Part shown: piece by piece, positions 20,001 through 30,800 of the stretch
Position numbering within the stretch: the first letter of the stretch is position 1
Layout: the number at the start of each line of letters is the position of its first letter
Assembly: GCF_016587415.1 (NCBI RefSeq)
Contig: NZ_BNJI01000002.1
Span: forward strand, 2,170,001 to 2,234,000
Source: Ktedonobacter sp. SOSP1-85
Lineage (GTDB): Bacteria > Chloroflexota > Ktedonobacteria > Ktedonobacterales > Ktedonobacteraceae
DNA: 64,000 bases
Direction: 5' to 3'
Made by a program: the position numbers and the translations under genes
The notes under the pieces: generated by a model
Database searches by the model: none
What the model saw: only the letters and a program-made list of their open reading frames with translations
What the model was told of the DNA's origin: nothing

Positions 20001-23000
20001 TGTTTCACAGCATCGTCGAGATCTGAGCAGACGACCGAGAGGCGGTGGTTGAACGCTTGCCGTCCCACTTGCAACGTATATGCGACATCGGCTAGTTTCA
20101 ACGATGGGTGCAGCCTCAGATGACTCTCCAGGTTACTGCGTGCCTGGTCGAGAGCCGCCTCGCTGCGCGCTGAGAGCACGATGAGCTGAGGCGCCAGGTT
20201 CGTGTTTACTGCCTCCTCGCGCAAAGGAGCTTCCTCTAGCAGAAGATGCACATTTGTCCCGCCAATGCCAAAGGCGCTGACCCCGGCCCGGCGCGCCTCG
20301 CCATGTCGTGGCCATGGCTGTAAGCTAGTATTGACGACAAACGGACTTTGCTCCAGTTCCAGTGCCGGATTGGCTTGCTGGAAGTGCAGGCTTGGTGGCA
20401 GTTGTTGATGGTGCAGTGCCAGGACGCTTTTGAGTAGGCCCGCAATACCAGCGGCGGCATCCAGGTGTCCTATATTGGTCTTGACTGAGCCAATAGCGCA
20501 GTGCTTCTGACTTCCATCTGTGCCATAGACCTGGCGTAGCGCGGCCATCTCGATGGGATCACCGATGAGGGTCCCTGTTCCATGCGCTTCTATATAGCTG
20601 ACTGTTTCCGGACTGATCCGGGCCATAGCCAGCGCCTTCTGGATGACCCTCGCCTGCCCCGCCACGCTGGGAGCGGTATAACCGACCTTCTGCTTGCCAT
20701 CATTATTTATGGCCGAGCCTTTGATAACCGCGTAGATCGTATCGTTATCCGCCAGAGCCTCGTCGAGCCGTTTTAAGACCACCACGCCCAGACCATCCCC
20801 GGACACCGTCCCCTGGGCGCTGGCGTCAAAGGCTCGACAGTGTCCATCGGGCGAGAGGATACCCCCCTCATCGTACAGGTATCCGGTCTTTTGCGGGAAG
20901 CGCACTGAGACTCCGCCAGCCAATGCCATATCACATGCGCCTGTACGCAGGCTTTCACAGGCCATATGCACGGCTACCAACGAGGTCGAGCAGGCTGTCT
21001 GCACGGTAACGCTGGGACCGCGGAGATTCAGTTTGTAGGAGACGCGCGTCGTGAGGAAGTCGCCGCCATTGGCGATGCCAACCTGGCCGGGACTCATTGT
21101 CTCTACCGCCGCCTGGTTACGCAGAATGTTCGAGATCAGGTAGGTATTCATGCTGCTGCCAGCGTACACGCCGATCTCGCCCGCATAGGCATCCGCGTTG
21201 TAGCCCGCATCCTCCAGGGCTTGCCAGCAACACTCTAGAAATAGCCGCTGTTGAGGATCAGTGATCTCGGCTTCGCGCGGACTATATCCGAAGAAGGTCG
21301 CGTCAAATAATGCGGTATCCTCTAATACTGCACCCGCTCGTACATAACGCTCCTGGTTGAACACCTGCGGATCAACTCCGGCAGCCACCAGTTCGGCATC
21401 GGTAAAGAAGGAGACCGCTTCGGCTCCATCCCGCAGGTTATGCCAGAAGGCATGCACATCTTTCGCCCTGGGGAAGCGACCAGCCAGGCCAATAATGGCG
21501 ATATCTGCCGCGTTCCCGTCGTGTGGTGCTGGTGACAGTGCTGGGATGGGCATATTCTCTGGCGTATGATCTTGCTTGTCTTTCTCCTCAGTTTGCAGGA
21601 AGCGTGCCAGCGTCTCGACGCTTGTATATTGAAAGAGGTCAAGCAGCACAAGATCAGGCTTGAACACCTTCAGGCGCTCAAAGACCTTCACAATGCTGAG
21701 GGAGTGTCCCCCAAGATCAAAGAAGTTATCTTGCAGCCCAATCTGCTCGACAGGCAGGACCGCGCGCCAGGCTTCAACAATGCTTCGCTCAATCTCGGTA
21801 CGTGGGGCGACGTATGTTGTGCTTGCCTGCTGTATCTCGGGCGCGGGTAGGGCTTTGCGATCGATCTTGCCATTGGGGGTCAATGGAAACGCCTGTAAGA
21901 TGACATAGCGAGCGGGCTGCATATAGGTTGGAAGATAGCTCTGGGCATGGCCTTTCACGGCTTCAATCATTGTGGATGCATCACTCAGGATGAGATAGGC
22001 CACAAGCTGTCTCTGCCCAGGCGTATCTTCACGTACCACGACGATACACTCTTTGACAGCCTTGAATCGTCGTAGCACGGCCTCAATCTCGCCCAGCTCG
22101 ATGCGAAAGCCACGCAGCTTGATTTGTTGATCAGCTCGTCCAAGATACTCAATCTGCCCATCCAGGCGGTAGCGCACCAGGTCACCTGTCTTATAGAGGC
22201 GCGCCCCTGACTGCTGACTGAAGGGATGTGGGATAAAGCGTTCAGCAGTCAAGGCAGGCTGATACATGTAGCCGCGCGCCAGGCCACTCCCTCCTAAATA
22301 GAGTTCGCCAACCACCCCGGCTGGAACGGCTTGCAGATACTGATCCAGTATATATGCCTCTCCGTTGGAGATCGGACGCCCAATCGGCACGATCTGGGCA
22401 TCTCTTGTGATCAATGCCGCCGTCGAGTAGGTGGTATCCTCTGATGGGCCATAGAGATTGTACAGGCGCTGCACCGCCTCTTGTTGATAGAGTCGTTGGA
22501 CTAGCGCCAGCGGCAAGGCTTCACCAGCCAGGTTGATGGCCCTGATCGATCCTGGCAACTGGCCCAACGCGCAAATTTCTGCGAGTACCGAGGGTACTGT
22601 ATTGATCATGGTGACGCGCCCAGCCTCTGCGAGCTGTGTCAGATGAAGGAGATTCTCGACGAGAATGACGGCTCCTCCACAACTCAAAGGCACAAAGAGC
22701 TCGAAGACCGAGAGGTCAAAGCAGATCGAGGTGCTGGCCAGGACTCCGCGCAGGTCAGGTGCCGCAAAATACTGTCTCGCCCAGGATAGCAGCGCCACGA
22801 CGCTCTTATGTGTGATGACCACTCCTTTGGGAAGCCCCGTCGAGCCTGAGGTATAGAGTACATAGGCGCAATGCTCGGCGTGCCCTGGCTTTAGAGGCGA
22901 AGGCGAAGCAGCCTGCTGGATATGCTGCCACTCACTATCCAGGCACAACACCCGAGAAATATCGTCGGCGGGCAATCTCTCCTGGAGCGCCTGCTGCGTC

Positions 23001-24817
23001 AACACCACTGGTACCCGGGCATTGCGCAACATATATGCCAGCCGCTCGTGAGGATAGCCAGGATCTAGCGGCACATACGCTCCGCCAGCCTTCAGGATGG
23101 CGAGCAGCGCGACGACCATCTCTGTACAGCGGTGCATATACACTCCCACCAGTACCTCTGGCCTGACACCTTCGCTCTGTAAGGTCGCGGCCAGGCAGTT
23201 AGCCCGCTGATCGAGTTCGGCATAGGTGAGCTGTGTTTCCGCGAAAACGACCGCGATAGCATCGGGACTTCGCTGTACCTGCTCCTCAAAGAGCTGATGG
23301 AGTGAGCTATCGCGTGGATATGACAACTGAGTAGCATTCCACTGTACTAATAGCTGCTCGCGTTCGGCAGAGGAGAAGAGCGAGAGGCTTGAAAGGCGCT
23401 GGCGTGGCTCGGCGACCAGGGTCTGTAAGAGTTGCTGCCAGTGCTGCATGAGCCGCTCAATGGTGGTGGCATCGAAGAGATCTGTGTTGTACTCGACGCT
23501 GGCCTGGAGTCCCTGCTCGCTCTCCTGTACCAGCACCGAGAGGTCAAACTTGCTCGTCTTATGCTCAAAGGCCACTGTCTCAAGGCTGAGTTGCTCCAAC
23601 ACCATGTTCTGCTGGGGGACATTCTGCAAGGCGAAGAGAACCTGGAAGAGGGGGGCATAGCTCAGCGAGCGCTCGACGGGCAGGCTCGTGACGACCTGTT
23701 CGAGGGGCACATCCTGGTGGGCATAGGCTCCCAGGCAGACCTCGCGCGTTCGGGCCAGCAGCTCCAGGAAGGTAGGATCGCCCGAGAGGTCGCCGCGCAG
23801 TGCCAGGGTATTGACAAAGAGGCCGATCAGGCCCTCCAGCTCGCGGTGGCGGCGATTGGCCACGGGGGTCCCGATCACCAGGTCGCTCTGGCCGCTATAG
23901 CGCATGAGCAGGAGCTGGAAGCTGGCGAGCAGGGTCATGAACAGGGTTGCTCCCTGCTGCTGGCTGAGCGCCTCCAGCCCTTGCCGCAGCTCTTGTGCCA
24001 GGTGGAGACTGAACTCGGCTCCCGCATAGCTCTGGACCTGTGGGCGCGGGCGGTCGGTGGGCAGATCCAGCAGAGGTGGGGCATCCGCCAGGTGAGCCTG
24101 CCAGTAGGTAAGCTGTTGTTGCAACTGCTCATCCTGGAGCCACTGGCGCTGCCAGAGAGTATAGTCGGCGTACTGGATGGGCAGGGGAGTCAGTTCAAGC
24201 GACTCACCGCGCACGGCGGCCTGGTAGAGCGTGGTGAATTCGCGCACGAGGACGCCGATGGACCAGCCATCGGAGATAATATGATGCATATTGAAGAGCA
24301 GAATATGCTCCTGGGGCTGAAGGCGTAGCAGGCGCACGCGCAGGAGGGGACCGTGCGCGAGATCAAAGGGGCGATGGGCCTCCTCCCGCGCCAGTTGCTG
24401 GACAACACCCTCTCGCTTCGTTGTCGGAAGCCAGCTCAAGTCGATGAGCAATACCTGCATCTCAGCTTCAGCCGCGATATGCTGCATCGGCTCACCCTGA
24501 TGGGAGCGAAAGGTGGTGCGCAGGCTCTCATGCCGCTGGACAATGCTCTGAAAGCTCTGCTCCAGTTGCATGATGGCAAGCACTCCCGCGAGGCGCAGAG
24601 CTGCGGGCATATTATAGGTGGCGCTACCCGGCTCCAGCTGATCGAGAAACCAGAGCCGCTGTTGGGCAAATGAGAGCGGATAAGCATCAAGCTCACCTGT
24701 GCGTGGGCTGATTCTCATCTGGGAGCCTGTATCGTTATTCTTCTCACTCAGTCGTCGCAGCAGCAACTCACGTTTCACTGGTGAGAGGTTTGCGATAATC
24801 TTTGAAAGGTCACTCAT
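17045..24817 (-). CDS. Hybrid NRPS-PKS 'C': C-A(Ala)-T-KS-AT(malonyl)-T-C
   Basis: 2590 aa. Order: C domain (LSFAQQRLW about 48, HHIISDG about 178); A domain (YTSGSTGLPKG about 653) with pocket D-L-F-N-N-A-L-T-Y, the classical alanine code; carrier Ser about 1039; ketosynthase with TACSTS (Cys about 1276), EAHGTGT (His about 1412) and NIGHLDAAAG (His about 1451); acyltransferase with GHSIGEY (Ser about 1723) and HAFHS about 1820, which indicates malonyl-CoA; carrier NGDSLL (Ser about 2060); terminal C domain (HHIISDG about 2252). No ketoreductase, dehydratase or methyltransferase is present, so the inserted two-carbon unit should keep its beta-keto group. The final C domain must condense onto the first residue of NRPS B. 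Starts 23 nt after NRPS D stops. Confidence 0.96.
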   Translation of the reverse strand: MSDLSKIIANLSPVKRELLLRRLSEKNNDTGSQMRISPRTGELDAYPLSFAQQRLWFLDQLEPGSATYNMPAALRLAGVLAIMQLEQSFQSIVQRHESLRTTFRSHQGEPMQHIAAEAEMQVLLIDLSWLPTTKREGVVQQLAREEAHRPFDLAHGPLLRVRLLRLQPQEHILLFNMHHIISDGWSIGVLVREFTTLYQAAVRGESLELTPLPIQYADYTLWQRQWLQDEQLQQQLTYWQAHLADAPPLLDLPTDRPRPQVQSYAGAEFSLHLAQELRQGLEALSQQQGATLFMTLLASFQLLLMRYSGQSDLVIGTPVANRRHRELEGLIGLFVNTLALRGDLSGDPTFLELLARTREVCLGAYAHQDVPLEQVVTSLPVERSLSYAPLFQVLFALQNVPQQNMVLEQLSLETVAFEHKTSKFDLSVLVQESEQGLQASVEYNTDLFDATTIERLMQHWQQLLQTLVAEPRQRLSSLSLFSSAEREQLLVQWNATQLSYPRDSSLHQLFEEQVQRSPDAIAVVFAETQLTYAELDQRANCLAATLQSEGVRPEVLVGVYMHRCTEMVVALLAILKAGGAYVPLDPGYPHERLAYMLRNARVPVVLTQQALQERLPADDISRVLCLDSEWQHIQQAASPSPLKPGHAEHCAYVLYTSGSTGLPKGVVITHKSVVALLSWARQYFAAPDLRGVLASTSICFDLSVFELFVPLSCGGAVILVENLLHLTQLAEAGRVTMINTVPSVLAEICALGQLPGSIRAINLAGEALPLALVQRLYQQEAVQRLYNLYGPSEDTTYSTAALITRDAQIVPIGRPISNGEAYILDQYLQAVPAGVVGELYLGGSGLARGYMYQPALTAERFIPHPFSQQSGARLYKTGDLVRYRLDGQIEYLGRADQQIKLRGFRIELGEIEAVLRRFKAVKECIVVVREDTPGQRQLVAYLILSDASTMIEAVKGHAQSYLPTYMQPARYVILQAFPLTPNGKIDRKALPAPEIQQASTTYVAPRTEIERSIVEAWRAVLPVEQIGLQDNFFDLGGHSLSIVKVFERLKVFKPDLVLLDLFQYTSVETLARFLQTEEKDKQDHTPENMPIPALSPAPHDGNAADIAIIGLAGRFPRAKDVHAFWHNLRDGAEAVSFFTDAELVAAGVDPQVFNQERYVRAGAVLEDTALFDATFFGYSPREAEITDPQQRLFLECCWQALEDAGYNADAYAGEIGVYAGSSMNTYLISNILRNQAAVETMSPGQVGIANGGDFLTTRVSYKLNLRGPSVTVQTACSTSLVAVHMACESLRTGACDMALAGGVSVRFPQKTGYLYDEGGILSPDGHCRAFDASAQGTVSGDGLGVVVLKRLDEALADNDTIYAVIKGSAINNDGKQKVGYTAPSVAGQARVIQKALAMARISPETVSYIEAHGTGTLIGDPIEMAALRQVYGTDGSQKHCAIGSVKTNIGHLDAAAGIAGLLKSVLALHHQQLPPSLHFQQANPALELEQSPFVVNTSLQPWPRHGEARRAGVSAFGIGGTNVHLLLEEAPLREEAVNTNLAPQLIVLSARSEAALDQARSNLESHLRLHPSLKLADVAYTLQVGRQAFNHRLSVVCSDLDDAVKQLQDPHSPITRRSMIAENHPELVFLFSGQGAQYVGMGEELYRTEPTFHEAIDTCAELLQPHLQLDLRTILYPDAEQREACRELLDQTWLTQPALFVTEYALAQLWRERGVVADAMLGHSIGEYVAACLAGVFSLADALQLVAARGRLMQALPQGAMLMVALAKEEVQAYLRAEFAELSLAAHNGEANCVLSGPHVKIEELERELTARDIFCRRLHTSHAFHSQMMDPILEQFRLQVEAITLKPPGRPYISNLTGTWITIQQATDPGYWVAHLRQPVRFAEGLQVLLQERRCLLLEVGPGRTLSMLARRHPARHVEQSVFSSLRHPHDQDSDRSFLLATCGQLWNAGVGLDWAGLHTGERRTRIPLPTYPFEGKPFWIAPDRASVQLSPVAVSLSEQAQSEKIPAQEECDDRPELATTYVEPRTDLEKRVARIWQALLGIEHIGIHDNFFELNGDSLLATQVVAHLRKELHIELPLRTLFETPTIAGMAQQVEQLRAEEASESEPPLTTAPRTQQLPLSFAQQRLYFMAQLEPESSAYTMPTALRLSGRLVLAALEKSLKSVVTRHESLRTTFTMRNGKLAQVIAVESNIALSLIDIQNLQAQEQQELALYLARQEFQRPFDLARGPLLRVLLLRLQAEEHVLLFTMHHIISDGWSIEVLVREITALYRAELSEEAAILPVLPIQYVDYALWQREWLQGPVLQRQLEYWHQQLSGMVPLELPSDYPRSVVQAARGSACTFTLPLDLSRQLRALGQREEATLFMVLFAAFNVLLAYYTDQRDLIIGTDIANRNRAETEGLIGFFVNQLVLRTSLAGDPDFHEIIQRVKKIALEAYAHQDVPFDQVLSKLNPERDLSRTPLFQIKFVLQNVPLQESSLPNLQVKPVEFERGSAKFDLLLNVWEGEEALSGELEYRTDLFSAKTMTRFLQLFERTLEHLVENPDTSLHETIVMLAAIEARERQQGNMQKLHKARRKANVLHSQKEVAND
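23606..24415. repeat. Third copy of the duplicated C-domain DNA
   Basis: About 0.8 kb of the first C domain of protein C is nearly identical at DNA level to 11581-12390 (protein B) and 27010-27820 (protein D). All three share long identical runs such as the stretch beginning GTTCTGCTGGGGGACATTCT. It lies outside the longer 3.3-kb duplication and is limited to the C domain. Confidence 0.85.
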
Positions 24818-24840
24818 GTGTAATCTCTTCTCTCATGTGC

Positions 24841-27800
24841 TTACTTCTCGCGCGCCAGCTGTGCCTGCACTTCATCCTCTGAGAGCAGGTTCAGCTCGGC
24901 CAGGACACTGGCCAGGGTCTCGCTATCCGTCTGTTCTACTTGTTTCTGCTCGATTGCAATCGTCAAATCCGCAATGGTTGGTGTTTCAAAAAGGCTACGC
25001 AATGGGAGTTCTACCTGGAAGGTCTCCCGGATCCAGGCAATGACTTGCGTCGCTAACAGGGAATGCCCGCCAAGATCAAAGAAATTATCATGCACGCCGA
25101 TCTGCTCGGCATGAAAGAGCTGTCGCCAGAAGTGCGCGAGCTGCTCCTCTCTTGGATTGCGTGGCGCGACAAAAGTGGTTGAGAGGCTGGCTTCAGGCAC
25201 TGGCAGCTGCCGCCGATCCACCTTGCCATTGGGAGAGAGAGGAAGGGCATCCAGCAACACAAACTGCGCTGGCAGCATGTACTCTGGCAGCCGCTCCTTG
25301 AGCGCGCTTCTCAGCTCGCCTTCGCTGCCTGGCTGCACGACCTCGCCCGCCTCTGGCACCACATAGGCCACCAGGCGCTTCTCCTCCCCCGTCTCGGCTC
25401 GCAGGACCACCACGCTCTGCTTGATCTGCCGCTGCTTGTTGAGCGCCGCTTCGATCTCCCCCAGCTCGATACGGTAACCGCGCAGCTTGACCTGCTCATC
25501 CTGTCGCTCGACAAACTCCAGTTGTCCATCACCCCGGTACCGCACGCGGTCCCCCGTGCGGTACACCCTGGCACCCGCCTTGCCACCGTAGGGATCAGGC
25601 ACAAACACGCCCGCCGTCTTCTCCGGCTCGTTGAGATAGCCACGACCAACCCCCATCCCACCCACATACAGCTCACCAATAACGCCCGCTGGCACCGGTT
25701 GCATCTGCTCATCCAGGACATAGAGCTGGGTGTTGGCAAGCGGTCTGCCGATGGGCACTCGCCACGTTCCCGTCTGTTCCTCTGGCTGCTGGAGGACGGC
25801 GTGAGTCACATCATCGGAACACTCGGTGGGTCCATAGGCGTTGAGCAGGGCGGGCAGGACCTGTTCCTCGCGCCACCAGTGGCGGCACAGTTCCACCGGC
25901 ATGGCCTCGCCCGTCACGCTGACCCAGCGCACCCGGCTCTGGGAGAGCACCTGCCCACCTCCTTGATCGAGGAGCGCTCCCAGCAGGGAGGGGACGACTT
26001 GCAGGATGCTGATTCCACCTTCCTCAACGGCGCGCAGGAGCTGCCAGGGATCATGGGCCACTGCATCGGGAAGGATGGCAACCCGTCCCCCATGCAGCAG
26101 CCCGGCGAACAGCTGCCAGACAGAGATATCGAAGCACTGCGAAGCGGTCTGGGCCACCACATCCTCCTCTCCCAGGGAGAGGGCCTCGACCTTGGCCCAG
26201 AGATGGTTGCGCATGCCCTGCTGAGTCACCATGACGCCCTTGGGCTGGCCGGTGGAGCCGGAGGTGTAGATGACATAGGCCAGCTGCTCGTCCAGCAGCG
26301 GAGGTTCGACCCAGGTCTCGTGCTCTGAGGTCTCAGCCAGCTCGTCCAGGCACAGCACGCGTGTGCCCTCGGAGGGCACGCTGTCGCGGAGCTGGCTCCT
26401 GGTGAGGAGCAGGGGCAGGGCGCTCTGCTGGAGCATGGCCTGCACGCGTTGCTGAGGATAGGCAGGGTCCAGGGGGACAGAGGCCCCGGCGCAGCGCCAG
26501 GTGGCCAGGACACTGATCAGGAAGGCAGCCGAGCGTTCGAGGTAGAGGCCAACCAGGGTCTCGGGACCCACGCCCAGGGCCTGCAAGCGCCGGGCCAGCC
26601 GCTGCACCTGTTGTTGGAGGGCGGCATAGGTAAGCTGTCCATCGGGACCACTCACGGCGAGCCGGTCAGGGAAGCGCTCTGCCTGCCGGGCGAGCAGGGC
26701 ATGGATGTGTTGCGGCGTCTCCCATTCACGCCGGGTCTGGTTCCACTGGACCAGGAGCTGTTCGCGCTCGGTGGGTGAGAGGAGTGCGAACGCCGAGAGG
26801 CGCTGGCGTGGCTCAGTGACCAGGGTCTGTAAGAGTTGCTGCCAGTGCTGCATGAGCCGCTGGATAGTGGTGGCATCGAAGAGATCTGTGTTGTACTCGA
26901 CGCTGGTCTGGAGTCCCTGCTCGCTCTCCTGCACCAGCACTGAGAGGTCAAACTTGCTCGTCTTATGCTCAAAGGCCACTGTCTCAAGACTGAGTTGCTC
27001 CAACACCATGTTCTGCTGGGGGACATTCTGCAAGGCGAAGAGAACCTGGAAGAGGGGAGCATAGCTCAGCGAGCGCTCGACGGGCAGGCTCGTGACGACC
27101 TGTTCGAGGGGCACATCCTGGTGGGCATAGGCTCCCAGGCAGACCTCGCGCGTTCGGGCCAGCAGCTCCAGGAAGGTAGGATCGCCCGAGAGATCGCCGC
27201 GCAGTGCCAGGGTATTGACAAAGAGACCGATCAAGCCCTCCAGCTCGCGGTGGCGGCGATTGGCCACGGGGGTCCCGATCACCAGGTCGCTCTGGCCGCT
27301 ATAGCGCATGAGCAGGAGCTGGAAGCTGGCGAGCAGGGTCATGAACAGGGTTGCTCCCTGCTGCTGGCTGAGCGCCTCCAGCCCTTGCCTTAGCCTCAGC
27401 GGTAGCAGGAGGCTCAACTCGGCTCCCGCATAGCTCTGGACCTGTGGGCGCGGGCGGTCGGTGGGCAGGTCCAGCAGAGGTGGGGCATCCGCCAGGTGAG
27501 CCTGCCAGTATTCAAGCTGTTGTTGCAACTGCTCATCCTGGAGCCACTGGCGCTGCCAGAGAGTATAGTCGGCGTACTGGATGGGCAACGGGGCGAGGTC
27601 CAGGCTTTTCCCGCGTACGGCTGCTCGGTAGAAGGCGGTCAGCTCGCGGACCAGGACGCCGATGGACCAGCCATCGGAGATAATATGATGCATATTGAAG
27701 AGCAGAATATGCTCCTGGGGCTGAAGGCGTAGCAGGCGCACGCGCAGGAGGGGACCGCGCGCGAGATCAAAGGGGCGATGGGCCTCCTCCCGTGCCAGTT

Positions 27801-30800
27801 CCTTCAAGTACTCTTCGCGTTGCCCCAATGTGACGCCGCTCAGTTCAATGAGCTGTATTTGTAGCTCGGCCATGGCCGCGATATGCTGGAGCGGCTGGTT
27901 CTGTTGAGTGACAAAGGTGGTGCGCAGGCTCTCATGTCGCTGGACGATACCGTGAAAGCTCTCTTCCAGTGATTCGAAGGAGAGAGGTCCCACCAGGCGC
28001 AGGGCGGCAGGCATATTGTATGTTGCACTCCCTGGCTCCAGTTGATCGAGGAACCAGAGCCGCTGCTGGGCAAAGGAGAGAGGAAGCTGCTCTGGACGAG
28101 CCATAGGCACCAGCGGAGGCAGTCCCTCAGAGGACCCAATCTGCTTCAGGGCCTCGATGCGCTGGGCCAACTCGGCGATAGTGGGGGCCTCAAAGAGGGT
28201 GCGCAGGGCCAGTTCCACCCCCAACGCCTGCTGGACGCGTGCGATGACCTGCATCGCCAGTAACGAATGACCTCCCAGCTCAAAGAAGTTGTCGGCGATA
28301 CCCAGGTGCGGGCGTAGTAGTAGCTCGCTCCAGATGGAGGCCAACTCCTGCTGAAGCGGAGTCGCCGGCGCGACATAGCGACCGCGCTGCCAGCTCAGCT
28401 GGTACTCCTCGGGCAGGGGGAGAGCCTTGCGGTCCACCTTGCCATTGGCTGTCAAAGGAAGCTGTTCCAGAGCAACAAAATGGGCGGGGAGCATGTACTC
28501 AGGCAGGCGCTCTTTCAGGAATTCCCGCAACTGAGGCAAGACCCAGCGTGTAATCTTCCCTTGCAGTGGGTTATTTGTGTATCTTGACCAGGTGCTGTTG
28601 GAGAGTACTTCCGGCGCTTCAGCGCGGGCCTGCTCGCTGCTACTCTTCAGCGCGGGCTTGCTCTTCTGGAAAGAGACATCGTACACGCCTCCATCTTCGG
28701 TCTCCGACCAGTAGATACTGACCTGGTATCCAAGCTGCTCGCCCATATGCCAGAGGTCCTCCGGGTCCAGGCCCCATTCGCTTGTTTGCTGTAGTTCCTC
28801 GCGGAAGGCTCCTACTGTCGCCGGCCCCTGCTCGCCAAAGGCCCACTGCACTGAGCGCAGGTCCTGTTCCAGGCGACTATTGGGCAGGCCGCGCACCAGT
28901 AACTCATCTGGTGTTTGCTCCTGTAGATAGGTCTGGAGTTGTGCCAGGCTCTCCACCTCTTGCCTCCACTGCCATGCAAGCGCTACTGGCACTCCTTCAG
29001 AATGGCCCTTGCTCACCAGGACATCATAGCGGAAACGGGTCAACTCATTAGACGTGCGACCTCGCTTCAGCAAGAGCTGCACCTCTCCTGCCTGTGGAAG
29101 CACCCTTTGGAGCTGAAGGAAGAATGCGGGATCGATGAGCAACTCCTCTTCTTCCTGCATCCGTTGCCGCACGCGCTGGCGTAGCTCTTCCTTTGAAAGG
29201 GAAGCCGCGGCTTTATAGAGTTCCACGGAGGTCGCGTAGGCCCTGTGTAGGGCCAGGTTGCGCACATCACCGATGAAGAGAAAACCATCAGGCTCCAATA
29301 AGGCGAAGGATTCTAGCAACACCTGGCGCAGATAATTGGCACTGGGGAAATACTGCACCAGTGAGTTAAGAATCACAGCATCAAAGGTCTCTGCCGAAGC
29401 CTGGGTGGCCTCATGTGCCAGCTGTTGCTCGAGGTGTACCTGGGGTAGGGGCTGCGTTGCTAAAACTTGCTCAACATACGAGAGGGCTTCCTTTGAAAAA
29501 TCAGAGGCTCTATAGAGCGTTGTGTGGGGAGCGATACGGAACAGGAGCAGGCCTGTTCCACAACCAATCTCCATAACTCGTTTGGGCGCGTGTGCCAGGA
29601 TGCGGCTCACTGCCTGCTCCACTTGCACGCGCATCTCTTCTGGTGCGATTGGCTCACCCGTGTAGCTGCTGTTCCAGCCAACGATATTCAGCGTGGGGTC
29701 CTCTAGTTCGGAGGGAGAGGTATAGAGGTCATTGTAGAGCATCTGCCATTGCCCAACGTGCTCTTCCTCCCAGGATGGACCGCCATCGTTGATCTGCTGC
29801 GTATCCGCTGCCGGGACAAGATACGCCACGAGCTGTTTATCTTCGGCTCGCTCCTGAACGATGACCACGCTCTCCTGGACCGCGGGATGGGCCTGCAAGA
29901 CGGACTCAATCTCGCCCAGCTCGATGCGGAACCCGCGAATCTTGACCTGCCCATCAATCCTGCCCATGTACTCGATGGCCCCATCAGCCTGATAACGCGC
30001 CAGGTCGCCAGTCTGATAGATGCGCGCCCCCTCTGTGTTGCTAAAGGGGTGTGGAAGAAACTTCTCCGCAGTCAGGTCGGCTCGCTGATGGTAACCACGT
30101 GCCAGCCCAACACCCGCAATGTAGAGTTCGCCTACGACTCCCACCGGCACAGGCTGCAAGTAGGTATCCAGGACATAAAGCTGCATATTGGCAATGGGAT
30201 ACCCGATGGGCACTGTCGAGCGCTTGCTATCCTCCTGACACTCCCAGAAGCTAACGTCGACCGCTGCCTCCGTGGGGCCATAGAGGTTATGCAGGCGCGT
30301 GCCCTGTGGCATATGGGTAAAGAAGGTCTTCTGGAGATCGACGCTGAGTGCCTCGCCGCTACATATTACCTGCCTTAGGCTCCGGCACTGTTCTGGGCGG
30401 GGTTCTAGTAAGAATGCTTGCAGCATGGCGGGCACAAAATGGAGAGTGGTAATGGCCTGCTCATTGAGCATATCTTTGAGGTAGGTTGGATCTTGATGCC
30501 CACCTGGTATAGCCACAACCAGGCGAGCACCAGCTATGAGCGGCCAGAAGAACTCCCACACCGAGACATCAAAGCTATAGGGCGTCTTTTGTAGTACCCG
30601 ATCATTCGCGCTCAACTCATACGCCTGCTGCATCCACAGCAAGCGATTCCTGATGCCCTGATGGGTGTTCATGGCTCCCTTGGGTCGCCCAGTAGAACCT
30701 GAGGTATAGATCATGTAGGCCAGTTGCTCGGGTGGCACGGCGCGCTCAATATTCTCCACAGGCTGATGAGAGAGAGTACCCCAATCGGTATCGAGCACGA

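Noticed and set aside
23432..24328. A 298-codon plus-strand frame, with similar frames at 11407 and 26965
   Set aside because: It recurs because the C-domain DNA on the other strand is duplicated; it is not an independent repeated gene.
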